A DNA stretch of 6,818 nucleotides from Gammaproteobacteria bacterium (GCA_013138755.1 WTCC01000330.1:1-6818); one strand, 5' to 3'; counted from the stretch's first letter, positions 1-6,654 are shown. Numbers and translations are program-made. Notes: a model not told the origin generated them from the letters alone.

Positions 1-2194
1 TAACATTGATTTAAGCTTCTGCCAGGCAAAGGATAGTAGCGCTACAAAATATGTTAAACCGAGAATATTTTCACCTGAAGACATCGACAATACAGAGATT
101 AGCGCTGACTACACCAGCTCAAGTGACGACGGAACCATATCACTCGACGGAAACGTCGTTATAGAAAAACATTTATTACGTGTTTCTGCCGATCATGCAC
201 ATTACGATAAGCAGCAAGAAGAGCTTGAGGTATCTGGAAATGTACATATAGATACAGAAAGACTTTCTCTTGATGCCGACTCGGGCACAGTCAATATGAA
301 CACGGCTAGTGAAGACGATGAAACAAAAGGGCATTTTAAAAACATCAGATTTTTTATACCCGACAGCAACATGAAAGGTAAAGCTGAAATTATCAACGCC
401 AGTAACAGGATAGATAAAAACCAAACCTCTGTGTTAAACAATGCCAGTATCACCACTTGCGATCTGTTTGACCCTGACTGGTTTTTAAGCGCCGACGTTA
501 TAACACTGGATCATGAAGAGGAATATGGCTCTGCAGAAGATATGGTTATCCGATTCAAAGATATCCCATTTATGTATCTGCCCTATATGGAATTCCCTAC
601 CAGCAATAAACGTCGCTCAGGATTTTTATTTCCTGAACTAAGCACTTCATCATCTAGAGGCATTGAGCTCGCCGTACCGTGGTATTGGAATATTGCACCA
701 AACCATGATGCGGTCATTACCCCTCACTATATGGAGAAACGAGGCTTCAGTCTGGATGGTGATTATCGTTACCTAACAAAATCAACCAATGGCGAACTAA
801 AGGGATCCTATCTCCCTAGCGACGATATTACCGAAAAAGAACGCTATCAAGTCGACTACAACCAGCATTCCAAACTTGCAACAAATCTGTTCTTTGACGT
901 TAATCTAAAAGACATCTCTGATTCAGAATACTTTAACGATTTTGCAAACAGCATTGGCAACACCAGTCAAACCCATCTAAACAGGAGCGCGACGCTGCGT
1001 TACAACCTAAATAATTGGAGCATGCGCGCATTAGTGCAAGATATTAAAACCATCGATGAAACCGCGCCAGTTAGTGAGGACCCCTATGAACGCTTACCTC
1101 AATTAACATTAAATGGTGACACAAAAATACTAGATTCTCCTTTGCTCTTCACTTTTGATTCCGAACTCGTTGACTTCACCCATAATGATGAAAGCATAAC
1201 CACTGGAACACGACTAACACTACGACCAGGCTTGCAATTACCGTTGAGCGGTACTTTCTGGTTTGTTAATCCCGCAGTTAAATTTAGCCATGCGCAATAT
1301 GATCTGGATCCGAATGCAAGTGGTGGCACCAATAACGTCAGCAACAGAAACCTGTTGATTAGTAGCGTTGACACAGGCCTATTCTTCGAACGATCACTTG
1401 AAAATGGCTACCAGCACACATTGGAACCAAGATTATATTACTTAAACGTGCCCTTTCAAGACCAAAACGATACACCATTGTTCGATACCAGCACACCTGA
1501 TTTCAGCGTGTCACAACTATTCCGAGACAATCGTTTTATCGGCGGTGATCGCGTAGGCGATACAAATCAGATTACTGTCGCACTAACCAGCAGAGTTCTC
1601 GATCCAGATTCTGGCAATGAACTAGTACGAGCTAGTATTGGTCAAATATATTATTTTGAGGATAGAGAGGTCTCTCTGGATGGCTCCATTGACACTTCAA
1701 GTCAGTCTGATGTTATCGCTGAATTAGATACCAACTGGGGACGCTGGAAAAGTAATGTCGACCTACAGTTAGATATAAAAAATAATACACTATCAAAAGA
1801 AAATTATTTTCTGCACTACTTATCCGATGCACGCCACCTGTTCAACATCGGATACCGAAAACGTTTAATCGATAATAACCTCGATACCGAACAAACTGAC
1901 ACATCTTTTGTCTATGCTATCAATCATCAGTACAGCAGTTATATGCGTTGGAACTATTCTCTTAAAGATGACAAAAACATTGATTTGATTGCGGGCATCG
2001 CATACGACAGTTGCTGTTGGTCATTACAGTTATTGGCACAACGTCGATTAAAAAATTCAACAAGCATTGAGGATGCCTACGACAATTCAATACTTATACA
2101 ATTTGTATTTAAAGGTCTTGGCAGTTTATCTGGTAGCACAGCCAAAGCAACGCTTGAACAGTCGATATATGGCTACACTGATGTCTTGCACTAA
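1..2194 (+). CDS. lptD: LPS-assembly outer-membrane protein LptD, 5'-truncated by window
   Basis: LptD, with the lipoprotein LptE, forms the outer-membrane translocon that inserts lipopolysaccharide into the outer leaflet. The frame is open from base 2, so the ATG at 296 is internal; 730 residues are visible (E. coli LptD has 784), and the signal peptide is missing. Visible residues 1 to about 130 form the periplasmic OstA/LptA-like jellyroll (ISADYTSSSDDG, SGNVHIDTERLSLDAD). The beta-barrel follows, with family hallmarks KRRSGFLFP, WYWNIAPNHDAVITPHYM, ASIGQIYYFEDRE and a C-terminal YDSCCWSLQLLAQRR. All four cysteines that form the two interdomain disulfides in E. coli appear retained: visible residues 7 (bases 20-22), 153 (458-460) and the pair 671/672 (2012-2017). 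surA starts 23 nt downstream and encodes the chaperone LptD needs for folding. No frameshift is seen. Family assignment is secure. Confidence 0.97.
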   Translation, partial: NIDLSFCQAKDSSATKYVKPRIFSPEDIDNTEISADYTSSSDDGTISLDGNVVIEKHLLRVSADHAHYDKQQEELEVSGNVHIDTERLSLDADSGTVNMNTASEDDETKGHFKNIRFFIPDSNMKGKAEIINASNRIDKNQTSVLNNASITTCDLFDPDWFLSADVITLDHEEEYGSAEDMVIRFKDIPFMYLPYMEFPTSNKRRSGFLFPELSTSSSRGIELAVPWYWNIAPNHDAVITPHYMEKRGFSLDGDYRYLTKSTNGELKGSYLPSDDITEKERYQVDYNQHSKLATNLFFDVNLKDISDSEYFNDFANSIGNTSQTHLNRSATLRYNLNNWSMRALVQDIKTIDETAPVSEDPYERLPQLTLNGDTKILDSPLLFTFDSELVDFTHNDESITTGTRLTLRPGLQLPLSGTFWFVNPAVKFSHAQYDLDPNASGGTNNVSNRNLLISSVDTGLFFERSLENGYQHTLEPRLYYLNVPFQDQNDTPLFDTSTPDFSVSQLFRDNRFIGGDRVGDTNQITVALTSRVLDPDSGNELVRASIGQIYYFEDREVSLDGSIDTSSQSDVIAELDTNWGRWKSNVDLQLDIKNNTLSKENYFLHYLSDARHLFNIGYRKRLIDNNLDTEQTDTSFVYAINHQYSSYMRWNYSLKDDKNIDLIAGIAYDSCCWSLQLLAQRRLKNSTSIEDAYDNSILIQFVFKGLGSLSGSTAKATLEQSIYGYTDVLH

Positions 2195-2217
2195 ACAGTC
2201 TGTAACAAAATTATATT

Positions 2218-3513
2218 ATGAATATTAAAACTCTTAAAAAACTATTTATTTTCTTGTCGTTAGCTTCTGCGTCTAGCATAACAATTGCCTCACTAAAACC
2301 TCTCGACCGTATCGTCGTCATAGTGAACGATGATGTAATCACACAAACTATGTTACAGAATCGCGTAGAGGATTTTCGAAACCAACTAGAACTCAGCCAG
2401 TTATCACGGATAGAACCAGAAACTCTAAAAAAACAAGTCCTGGAAAGAATGATTCGCGACATCATTCAGATTCAGCAGGCCAAGCTTTTTGGCATTACCG
2501 TAGATGACTTGATGTTAAATCGCATGCTGGAACAGCTAGCGAAAAGTAACAACATGTCACTGGAAGTATTTCGCGAGACCATAGAAAACGAAGGCATTAA
2601 CTACACCCGCTTCAGGGAACAGACGCGTGACGAGCTGATCATAAAACAGTTGCAGCAACGAATGGTCGCCAATAAAGTTACTATATCTGATCAAGAGGTA
2701 AAACAGTTCATCGAGCAAAGTGAATCATCAGATTCGTCTAATATCACTTACCACTTGCGACACATCCTCATCGCCACACCAGAATCAGCGACTCCTGAAG
2801 ATATTAGTAAAGCTGAGCAAGAGGCCGAGTTCGTATACAAACGCTTAGAACATGGTAGTAAATTTGAAGATTTAGCTATTAAAGAATCTACAGGTCGCAA
2901 TGCCTTACAAGGTGGCGATCTGGGTAAGCGCAAAGCCAATGAACTTCCACTAATATTTGTTGATGCAGTAAAAAATATTAGCCCAGGAGAATTCTCAAAA
3001 CCTGTAAAAAGCGCAAGTGGCTTTCATCTATTATATCTAGTAAGCAGCTCCAATGAACAGCTGATGATTAAGCAGACACGAGCACGACATATATTAATCA
3101 GAACAACCAACGATGTCAGTGACGACCAGGCTCGAACGACGCTCCTCAAATTAAAATCTGACATCGATAACGGAAAAAGTTTTTCCGAACTGGCAAGCAA
3201 ATACTCTGAAGATCCAGGCTCAAAAATAAAAGGCGGTGACCTTGGCTGGGCAGGTCCTGGAGACTTCACCCCGGTATTTGAAAATGTAGCAAATAGTTTA
3301 TCGATAGGGCAGGTTTCTGAACCCTTTAAAACACAGTTTGGCTGGCACATACTCGAGGTACTTGAACATCGCGAACACGACCAAAAAAAATCAAATAAAG
3401 AAAATCAGGCGAGAAACACTATACAGAAAAGAAAAATCGACGAGGAACTCCGCCTCTGGTTACGCCGTATCCGCGACGAAGCATATGTCGAATTTATCGA
3501 CGATGACGCCTAG
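2218..3513 (+). CDS. surA: Periplasmic chaperone and peptidyl-prolyl isomerase SurA
   Basis: SurA escorts unfolded outer-membrane proteins, LptD among them, across the periplasm to the BAM complex. The product is 431 residues, against 428 in E. coli. A signal peptide is clear: basic MNIKTLKK, then a hydrophobic stretch to about residue 20, with likely cleavage after TIA at 24. The mature N-terminal domain opens with the usual RIVVIVNDDVITQTML. Two parvulin (rotamase) domains follow: domain 1 at about 177-277 (YHLRHILIAT, GGDLGKR, SGFHLLYL) and domain 2 at about 288-385 (RARHILIRT, GGDLGWAGPGDFTPVFE, FGWHILEV). In E. coli the second is the active isomerase, and here too it is closer to the parvulin consensus. 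A charged helical tail closes the protein. The ATG at 2218 is chosen because it directly precedes the signal peptide; no Shine-Dalgarno sequence precedes it. pdxA follows after 25 nt, suggesting co-transcription. Confidence 0.97.
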   Translation: MNIKTLKKLFIFLSLASASSITIASLKPLDRIVVIVNDDVITQTMLQNRVEDFRNQLELSQLSRIEPETLKKQVLERMIRDIIQIQQAKLFGITVDDLMLNRMLEQLAKSNNMSLEVFRETIENEGINYTRFREQTRDELIIKQLQQRMVANKVTISDQEVKQFIEQSESSDSSNITYHLRHILIATPESATPEDISKAEQEAEFVYKRLEHGSKFEDLAIKESTGRNALQGGDLGKRKANELPLIFVDAVKNISPGEFSKPVKSASGFHLLYLVSSSNEQLMIKQTRARHILIRTTNDVSDDQARTTLLKLKSDIDNGKSFSELASKYSEDPGSKIKGGDLGWAGPGDFTPVFENVANSLSIGQVSEPFKTQFGWHILEVLEHREHDQKKSNKENQARNTIQKRKIDEELRLWLRRIRDEAYVEFIDDDA

Positions 3514-3538
3514 CGATAGTATTAGTCAAACTTGATAG

Positions 3539-4537
3539 ATGAACAACACAAACATTAAAATCGTTGTCACGGCGGGAGAGCCTGCTGGCATAGGTGCGGA
3601 TATCTGCCTCAGCTTAACATCAGTCGATAATGCTGAACTATACGTTATTGCAGACCCTGCTCTACTATCAGAACGCGCGCGCCAGTTACAGTCTTCTACA
3701 GAATTTTTTATCCATAATGACACCGATCAATTATCAAAACATTACGATCAAAAAAAATTAAATATTATTCCATTAAAGTTATCTTACGATTCTCAACCGG
3801 GCGAACTTAATCCAGCCAACAGTGATTATGTTTTACAGATGCTAGATCTTGCCTGTGACTTATGTCTGAATAAAACAGTCGACGCCATGGTCACAGCACC
3901 GATACAGAAAAGTGTCATCAATGAAGCGGGTTTCCTCTTCACAGGACATACTGAATATCTCGCTGAAAGGTCATCTGGCATGCATCCGATGCAGCCTGTA
4001 ATGATGCTAGCAACTCGCACACTTCGTGTCGCACTCGCAACGACACACCTGCCAGTAAGAGATATCAGCGATGCAATAACCAAAGAATCTTTAACATCCA
4101 CACTCACAACGCTAAATAACTTTCTAAAAAACCAAGTAGGCATCAAACAACCCACAATACTCGTGTGCGGTTTAAACCCACATGCTGGTGAAGCTGGTAA
4201 TCTGGGTGACGAAGAAATCACCACCATCATCCCCGTAATCGACGACCTCAAACAACAAGGTTTTAATTTAATAGGCCCCTTACCCGCTGACACTTTATTC
4301 ACTAAAAAATATCTAGATGATGCGGATGCCGTACTCGCCATGTATCACGATCAGGGCCTACCCGTACTTAAATACAGTGGTTTCGGCAAAGCCGTGAACA
4401 TCACGCTTGGTTTACCTTTTATCAGAACATCGGTCGATCATGGCACCGCACTTAATCTTGCAGGCACAGGTAAAGCAAATAACAGCAGCTTATTAGAAGC
4501 TATCAATATGGCTGCTGAACTAGTGAATAGTGAATAG
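3539..4537 (+). CDS. pdxA: 4-hydroxythreonine-4-phosphate dehydrogenase PdxA
   Basis: PdxA catalyses the NAD(P)-dependent oxidation of 4-phosphohydroxy-L-threonine. The product decarboxylates to 3-amino-1-hydroxyacetone 1-phosphate, which PdxJ joins to deoxyxylulose 5-phosphate to make pyridoxine 5'-phosphate. The product is 332 residues (E. coli 329) and begins with the family signature VVTAGEPAGIGAD. The three divalent-metal histidines, equivalent to E. coli His166, His211 and His266, are His170 (TTHLPVRD), His215 (GLNPHAGEAG) and His270 (AMYHDQGLP). The substrate-binding FTGHTE motif is at 134-139, and GLPFIRTSVDHGTA is at 291-304. The ATG at 3539 places this signature at the usual distance from the N-terminus; no Shine-Dalgarno sequence is visible. 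Oddity: the last residues (VNSE) and the stop are encoded by a tandem 7-bp repeat, AGTGAAT three times (4522-4542), so TAG is immediately followed by TGA. Confidence 0.97.
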   Translation: MNNTNIKIVVTAGEPAGIGADICLSLTSVDNAELYVIADPALLSERARQLQSSTEFFIHNDTDQLSKHYDQKKLNIIPLKLSYDSQPGELNPANSDYVLQMLDLACDLCLNKTVDAMVTAPIQKSVINEAGFLFTGHTEYLAERSSGMHPMQPVMMLATRTLRVALATTHLPVRDISDAITKESLTSTLTTLNNFLKNQVGIKQPTILVCGLNPHAGEAGNLGDEEITTIIPVIDDLKQQGFNLIGPLPADTLFTKKYLDDADAVLAMYHDQGLPVLKYSGFGKAVNITLGLPFIRTSVDHGTALNLAGTGKANNSSLLEAINMAAELVNSE

Positions 4538-4620
4538 TGAATTTTATTGCAACATTACTAAAAACATTAGTGTCTTTTTATATTACTTATCTATTCACTA
4601 TTCACTATTAACTGTACACT
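4522..4620. repeat. Heptad-repeat inverted element between pdxA and rsmA
   Basis: The left arm is AGTGAAT repeated three times (4522-4542). The right arm is four heptads ending in ACT (4593-4620): ATTCACT twice, then ATTAACT and GTACACT. The arms pair perfectly over 17 bp in either of two registers (4521-4537 with 4591-4607, or 4526-4542 with 4593-4609), around an AT-rich centre of about 50 nt. The left arm covers the end and stop codon of pdxA; the right arm ends 9 nt before the rsmA start. Because 7 is not a multiple of 3, the TAG and TGA in the left unit close all three forward frames. The centre holds a repeated AACATTA (4551-4557, 4563-4569) and a weak 5-bp stem (4557-4561 with 4567-4571) shortly before five T's (4575-4579). 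The function is unknown. Confidence 0.85.
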
Positions 4621-4629
4621 AGTTTTATT

Positions 4630-5448
4630 ATGCAGCATTTCGCAAAAAAACGTTTCGGTCAAAACTTTCTCGTTGATAACTCAGTCATACATAACATCGT
4701 TGACAGCATCAATCCACAGGCTCATGACCTGATGATTGAAATTGGACCAGGACTTGGCGCCATAACAAAACCTCTACTATCTAGATTGGATCAGCTGAAC
4801 GTAATAGAACTAGATCGAGACATTATCCCTAAACTGATCAATAGTTGCACATTCGCTAACGCTAGCAATAAAGATAAGTTAATCGTTAATCAGATCGACG
4901 TCTTAAAGTTTAATTTTAAGGAGTTCCATACCAACAATAACTCGGGTACCGGCACAATAGAAACAAAAAAAATACGTGTTGTAGGTAATCTGCCTTATAA
5001 CATTTCAACGCCTGTCTTGTTTCATCTGCTACAATTTCGAAATATCATTCATGACATGCACTTTATGCTACAAAAAGAAGTTGTCGACCGAATAGTCTCA
5101 GCCCCAGGTAATAAGCATTATGGTCGCCTCAGCGTCATGTTGCAGACATTTTGCACGACACAGGCATTATTTGACGTTCCACCTTATGCCTTTAATCCGG
5201 CCCCTAAAGTTAATTCAGCGATCCTTCGTTTGCAACCAAATCACCAATTCGACAATAAAATCAACGATTTTACAGAATATGAAAAACTGATCAGGCAGGC
5301 TTTTTCACAGCGCCGCAAAACTTTAAAAAATACACTAAAAAACACCTGTACAGTCGAACAGATCGAACAGGCTGGTTTACTGCCCACGCAGAGAGCTGAA
5401 GAACTTTCCGTAGCTGACTTCGTCGCTCTATACAAAGCCATTTCATAG
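4630..5448 (+). CDS. rsmA: 16S rRNA (adenine1518-N6/adenine1519-N6)-dimethyltransferase RsmA
   Basis: RsmA (KsgA) uses S-adenosylmethionine to dimethylate two adjacent adenosines in the 3'-terminal helix 45 loop of 16S rRNA, a late checkpoint of 30S assembly; its loss gives kasugamycin resistance. The product is 272 residues (E. coli 273). Visible motifs are the N-terminal KKRFGQNFLVD (6-16), SAM motif I EIGPGLGAIT (37-46), the acidic ribose-binding Glu60 in VIELD, Asp90 in NQID, catalytic motif IV NLPYNIS (120-126), FMLQKEVVDRI (145-155), YGRLSVMLQ and PPYAFNPAPKVNSAI. The small helical C-terminal domain carries RQAFSQRRKTLKN. A short Asn/Gly/Thr-rich stretch at 101-112, between the Asp90 strand and motif IV, is somewhat longer than in E. 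coli. The ATG at 4630 fits the family N-terminus but lacks a Shine-Dalgarno sequence. It lies 9 nt after a heptad-repeat arm. Confidence 0.97.
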   Translation: MQHFAKKRFGQNFLVDNSVIHNIVDSINPQAHDLMIEIGPGLGAITKPLLSRLDQLNVIELDRDIIPKLINSCTFANASNKDKLIVNQIDVLKFNFKEFHTNNNSGTGTIETKKIRVVGNLPYNISTPVLFHLLQFRNIIHDMHFMLQKEVVDRIVSAPGNKHYGRLSVMLQTFCTTQALFDVPPYAFNPAPKVNSAILRLQPNHQFDNKINDFTEYEKLIRQAFSQRRKTLKNTLKNTCTVEQIEQAGLLPTQRAEELSVADFVALYKAIS

Positions 5449-5501
5449 CACACACTATTAAACCCCCTAAATCATTGAAAGGCATACAAAACCACTTGTC
5501 G

Positions 5502-5519
5502 GTTGCATGGATGCATAAC
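5502..5519. promoter_or_regulatory. Small palindrome upstream of the apaG promoter candidate
   Basis: TGCAT and ATGCA (5504-5508 and 5511-5515) form a perfect inverted repeat around GG. Allowing one unpaired T at 5516, the symmetry extends to GTTGCAT and ATGC-A-T-AAC. The site occupies the -35 region of the extended -10 promoter candidate at 5528-5536, a usual place for an operator. The arms are short and could arise by chance, so a regulatory role is only inferred. Confidence 0.3.
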
Positions 5520-5527
5520 TACACAAA

Positions 5528-5536
5528 TGATATAAT
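5528..5536 (+). promoter_or_regulatory. Extended -10 promoter candidate for apaG
   Basis: TGATATAAT is a full match to the extended -10 consensus TGnTATAAT of the housekeeping sigma factor. The -35 region at the right distance (about 5508-5513, TGGATG) is poor, as is typical of extended -10 promoters. Transcription would start near 5543, giving a leader of about 24 nt before the apaG ATG. It lies in the longest intergenic gap of the window (118 nt), supporting a separate start for apaG and the genes after it. There is no expression evidence. Confidence 0.5.
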
Positions 5537-5566
5537 TCCTCTAATTCATCACAGTCCGGCAGCAAT

Positions 5567-5935
5567 ATGAATAAAATTGATATAAAAGTTTTGCCTGCTT
5601 ACATCGCGGATCAATCCGATCCTAAAAATAATCACTATGTCTTTTCATATACAGTGACGATCACAAATAACGGCTCCACACCAGCGAAATTACTGACACG
5701 TCACTGGATAATTACAGATGGCGATGGACAAACTCAAGAAGTAAAAGGTGATGGCGTCATAGGCGAACAACCGCATTTAAAACCTGGTGAAGGCTTTCAG
5801 TATACTTCTGGCACCTTTATGAACACACCTTTTGGTACTATGCACGGTAGCTACCAAATGGTATCTGACGAGGGTGAGCAATTTAATGCTGACATACCTT
5901 CCTTTCAACTATCCGTACCAAATACTCTCCACTAA
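5567..5935 (+). CDS. apaG: ApaG family protein (DUF525)
   Basis: ApaG is a small soluble protein with a fibronectin-III-like beta-sandwich fold, conserved next to rsmA and apaH; its molecular role is not settled. The product is 122 residues (E. coli 125) and is collinear with the family throughout: YVFSYTVTITNNG (24-36), LLTRHWIITDGDG (42-54), the glycine-rich EVKGDGVIGEQP (58-69, matching E. coli EVQGEGVVGVQP), LKPGEGFQYTSG, TPFGTMHGSYQM and the C-terminal IPSFQLSVPNTLH. No signal peptide or membrane segment is seen. The ATG at 5567 gives the normal N-terminus; no clear Shine-Dalgarno sequence precedes it. An extended -10 candidate lies about 30 nt upstream, so the gene may be transcribed independently of rsmA. 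The downstream methyltransferase starts after 33 nt. Confidence 0.95.
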   Translation: MNKIDIKVLPAYIADQSDPKNNHYVFSYTVTITNNGSTPAKLLTRHWIITDGDGQTQEVKGDGVIGEQPHLKPGEGFQYTSGTFMNTPFGTMHGSYQMVSDEGEQFNADIPSFQLSVPNTLH

Positions 5936-5940
5936 CAAAC

Positions 5941-5966
5941 TTAATTAGTCCTTCTTTGATAATTAA
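5941..5966. repeat. AT-only inverted repeat between apaG and the methyltransferase
   Basis: TTAATTA (5941-5947) and TAATTAA (5960-5966) form a perfect 7-bp inverted repeat around 12 nt. The stem has no G-C pair, ends 2 nt before the methyltransferase ATG and lacks a following T-run, so it is unlikely to be a terminator. It occupies the place where a Shine-Dalgarno sequence would be expected. Chance occurrence in AT-rich DNA is quite possible. Confidence 0.3.
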
Positions 5967-5968
5967 AC

Positions 5969-6574
5969 ATGGCTCTTAAACACAGCTACACTCTGTTAGC
6001 GCCTATCTACGATGGTATCGTCTCTGGTAAAGCTCTGGATGACTGCCGAATAAAAAGTCTTGCCCGATTAAAAAAGACTAAAAACAAAAAAATACTAATC
6101 AATGGCATTGGCAGCGGTTTAGATATTCCTTTCCTCGCTCCAGATGCGTGTTACGTAGGCACGGACATTACACCTGCCATGTTAAAGCGGGCAGAATCAC
6201 GCGCCACAGAGCACCCAGTTAATATCTCTTTCCAAGTTGCCGATAGTCAGGCACTCCCGTTTGAAGCCGAGACCTTCGATGCCGTAATCATGCACTTAAT
6301 TCTTGCCGTCGTGCCAAAACCTGAAATCGCATTACAAGAGGCATGCCGAGTCTTGAAACCTGGCGGGAAAATCTACCTGTTTGATAAATTTATTAGACCG
6401 GGTCAATTAGCTATAACACGCCGTTTGATGGATGTGTTTTTACGCCATGTAGCAACCAGAACTAACGTTGTTTTTGAAAACGTATTAAAAACCTGCCCAC
6501 AACTGCATACCATACAGGATGAACCCGTACTTGCTAAAGGTTGGTTTAGGCTGATAGAGTTGAGAAAGTCTTGA
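5969..6574 (+). CDS. Class I SAM-dependent methyltransferase, substrate unknown
   Basis: A 201-residue soluble protein with a single Rossmann methyltransferase domain of the Methyltransf_11 (UbiE/PmtA-like) type. Motif I is ILINGIGSGLDIPFL (42-56): the GxGxG loop is present, but the acidic residue that usually precedes it is Asn45. The motif II acidic residue is Asp66 (YVGTDITPAML), the adenine-contact Asp is Asp92 (VADSQALPF), motif IV is FDAVIMHLILAVVPKP (103-118), and the post-motif strand is VLKPGGKIYLFDKF (128-141). The N-terminal YTLLAPIYDGIVSGKALDDCR resembles the lid of small-molecule and lipid methyltransferases. The shape recalls phosphatidylethanolamine or quinone methyltransferases, but nothing here fixes the substrate. 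It lies between apaG and apaH, which are adjacent in E. coli and Pseudomonas. Its final codons run into a 7-bp-period repeat. No Shine-Dalgarno sequence is seen at the ATG. Confidence 0.85.
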   Translation: MALKHSYTLLAPIYDGIVSGKALDDCRIKSLARLKKTKNKKILINGIGSGLDIPFLAPDACYVGTDITPAMLKRAESRATEHPVNISFQVADSQALPFEAETFDAVIMHLILAVVPKPEIALQEACRVLKPGGKIYLFDKFIRPGQLAITRRLMDVFLRHVATRTNVVFENVLKTCPQLHTIQDEPVLAKGWFRLIELRKS

Positions 6575-6642
6575 GTCGGCAGTTATCAGTTAGTAGTTAA
6601 AGATTATTTTTTCTGCCAACTGATAACTGCCGACTGCCAACT
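6567..6642. repeat. Heptad-repeat inverted element between methyltransferase and apaH
   Basis: AGT recurs at exact 7-bp spacing at 6567, 6574, 6581, 6588 and 6595 in the left arm, and ACT at 6619, 6626, 6633 and 6640 in the right arm. A perfect 18-bp inverted repeat (6574-6591 with 6618-6635) encloses 26 nt. The methyltransferase stop codon (6572-6574) lies inside the left arm, and the right arm ends 18 nt before the apaH ATG. The layout copies the pdxA-rsmA element, but most bases within each heptad differ (AGTTATC and GCCAACT types here, AGTGAAT and ATTCACT there). The RNA could fold into a long hairpin. Confidence 0.85.
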
Positions 6643-6647
6643 TTTTT
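6574..6647 (+). terminator. Possible intrinsic terminator after the methyltransferase
   Basis: The 18-bp inverted repeat (6574-6591 with 6618-6635) is followed by six T's at 6642-6647. Against it, six bases (6636-6641) separate the stem from the T-run and the loop is 26 nt, both unlike a canonical Rho-independent terminator. If it works as one, apaH needs its own promoter, and only 13 nt remain between the T-run and the apaH start. Confidence 0.3.
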
Positions 6648-6649
6648 AT

Positions 6650-6654
6650 GGGAG
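6650..6654 (+). promoter_or_regulatory. Shine-Dalgarno sequence of apaH
   Basis: GGGAG sits 6 nt upstream of the ATG at 6661, a good spacing for anti-Shine-Dalgarno pairing. It fixes the apaH start over the out-of-frame ATG at 6648. It is the only clear ribosome binding site among the six gene starts visible in the window. Confidence 0.75.

Noticed and set aside
296..298. ATG at 296 as the start of lptD
   Set aside because: The same frame is open back to base 2 and encodes the OstA-like N-terminal domain and the first conserved cysteine, so the gene enters from outside the window.
1099..1374. 91-codon - strand frame inside lptD, and similar short - strand frames inside surA and rsmA
   Set aside because: All are antisense to well-conserved coding sequence and have no family resemblance or start signals.
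3338..3535. 65-codon + strand frame overlapping the end of surA
   Set aside because: It is an out-of-frame shadow of the SurA C-terminal coding region with a low-complexity, basic product.
3826..4341. 171-codon open frame on the - strand
   Set aside because: It lies wholly antisense to pdxA, resembles no known family and has no ribosome binding site; pdxA is intact and conserved here.
4557..4579. Weak stem (ACTAA/TTAGT) followed by T's as a pdxA terminator
   Set aside because: The stem is only 5 bp with one G-C pair and is not directly joined to the T-run; too unstable to call on its own.
4579..4584. TATATT as a -10 box for rsmA
   Set aside because: No acceptable -35 lies 16-18 nt upstream and there is no extended TGn; in AT-rich DNA this hexamer is expected by chance.
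4522..4620. CRISPR array
   Set aside because: The repeats are 7 bp with no spacers between units and face each other in inverted orientation, with no cas genes nearby.
5449..5566. Riboswitch or small RNA in the rsmA-apaG gap
   Set aside because: No long stem, terminator or known conserved element is visible; only the promoter-like motifs stand out.
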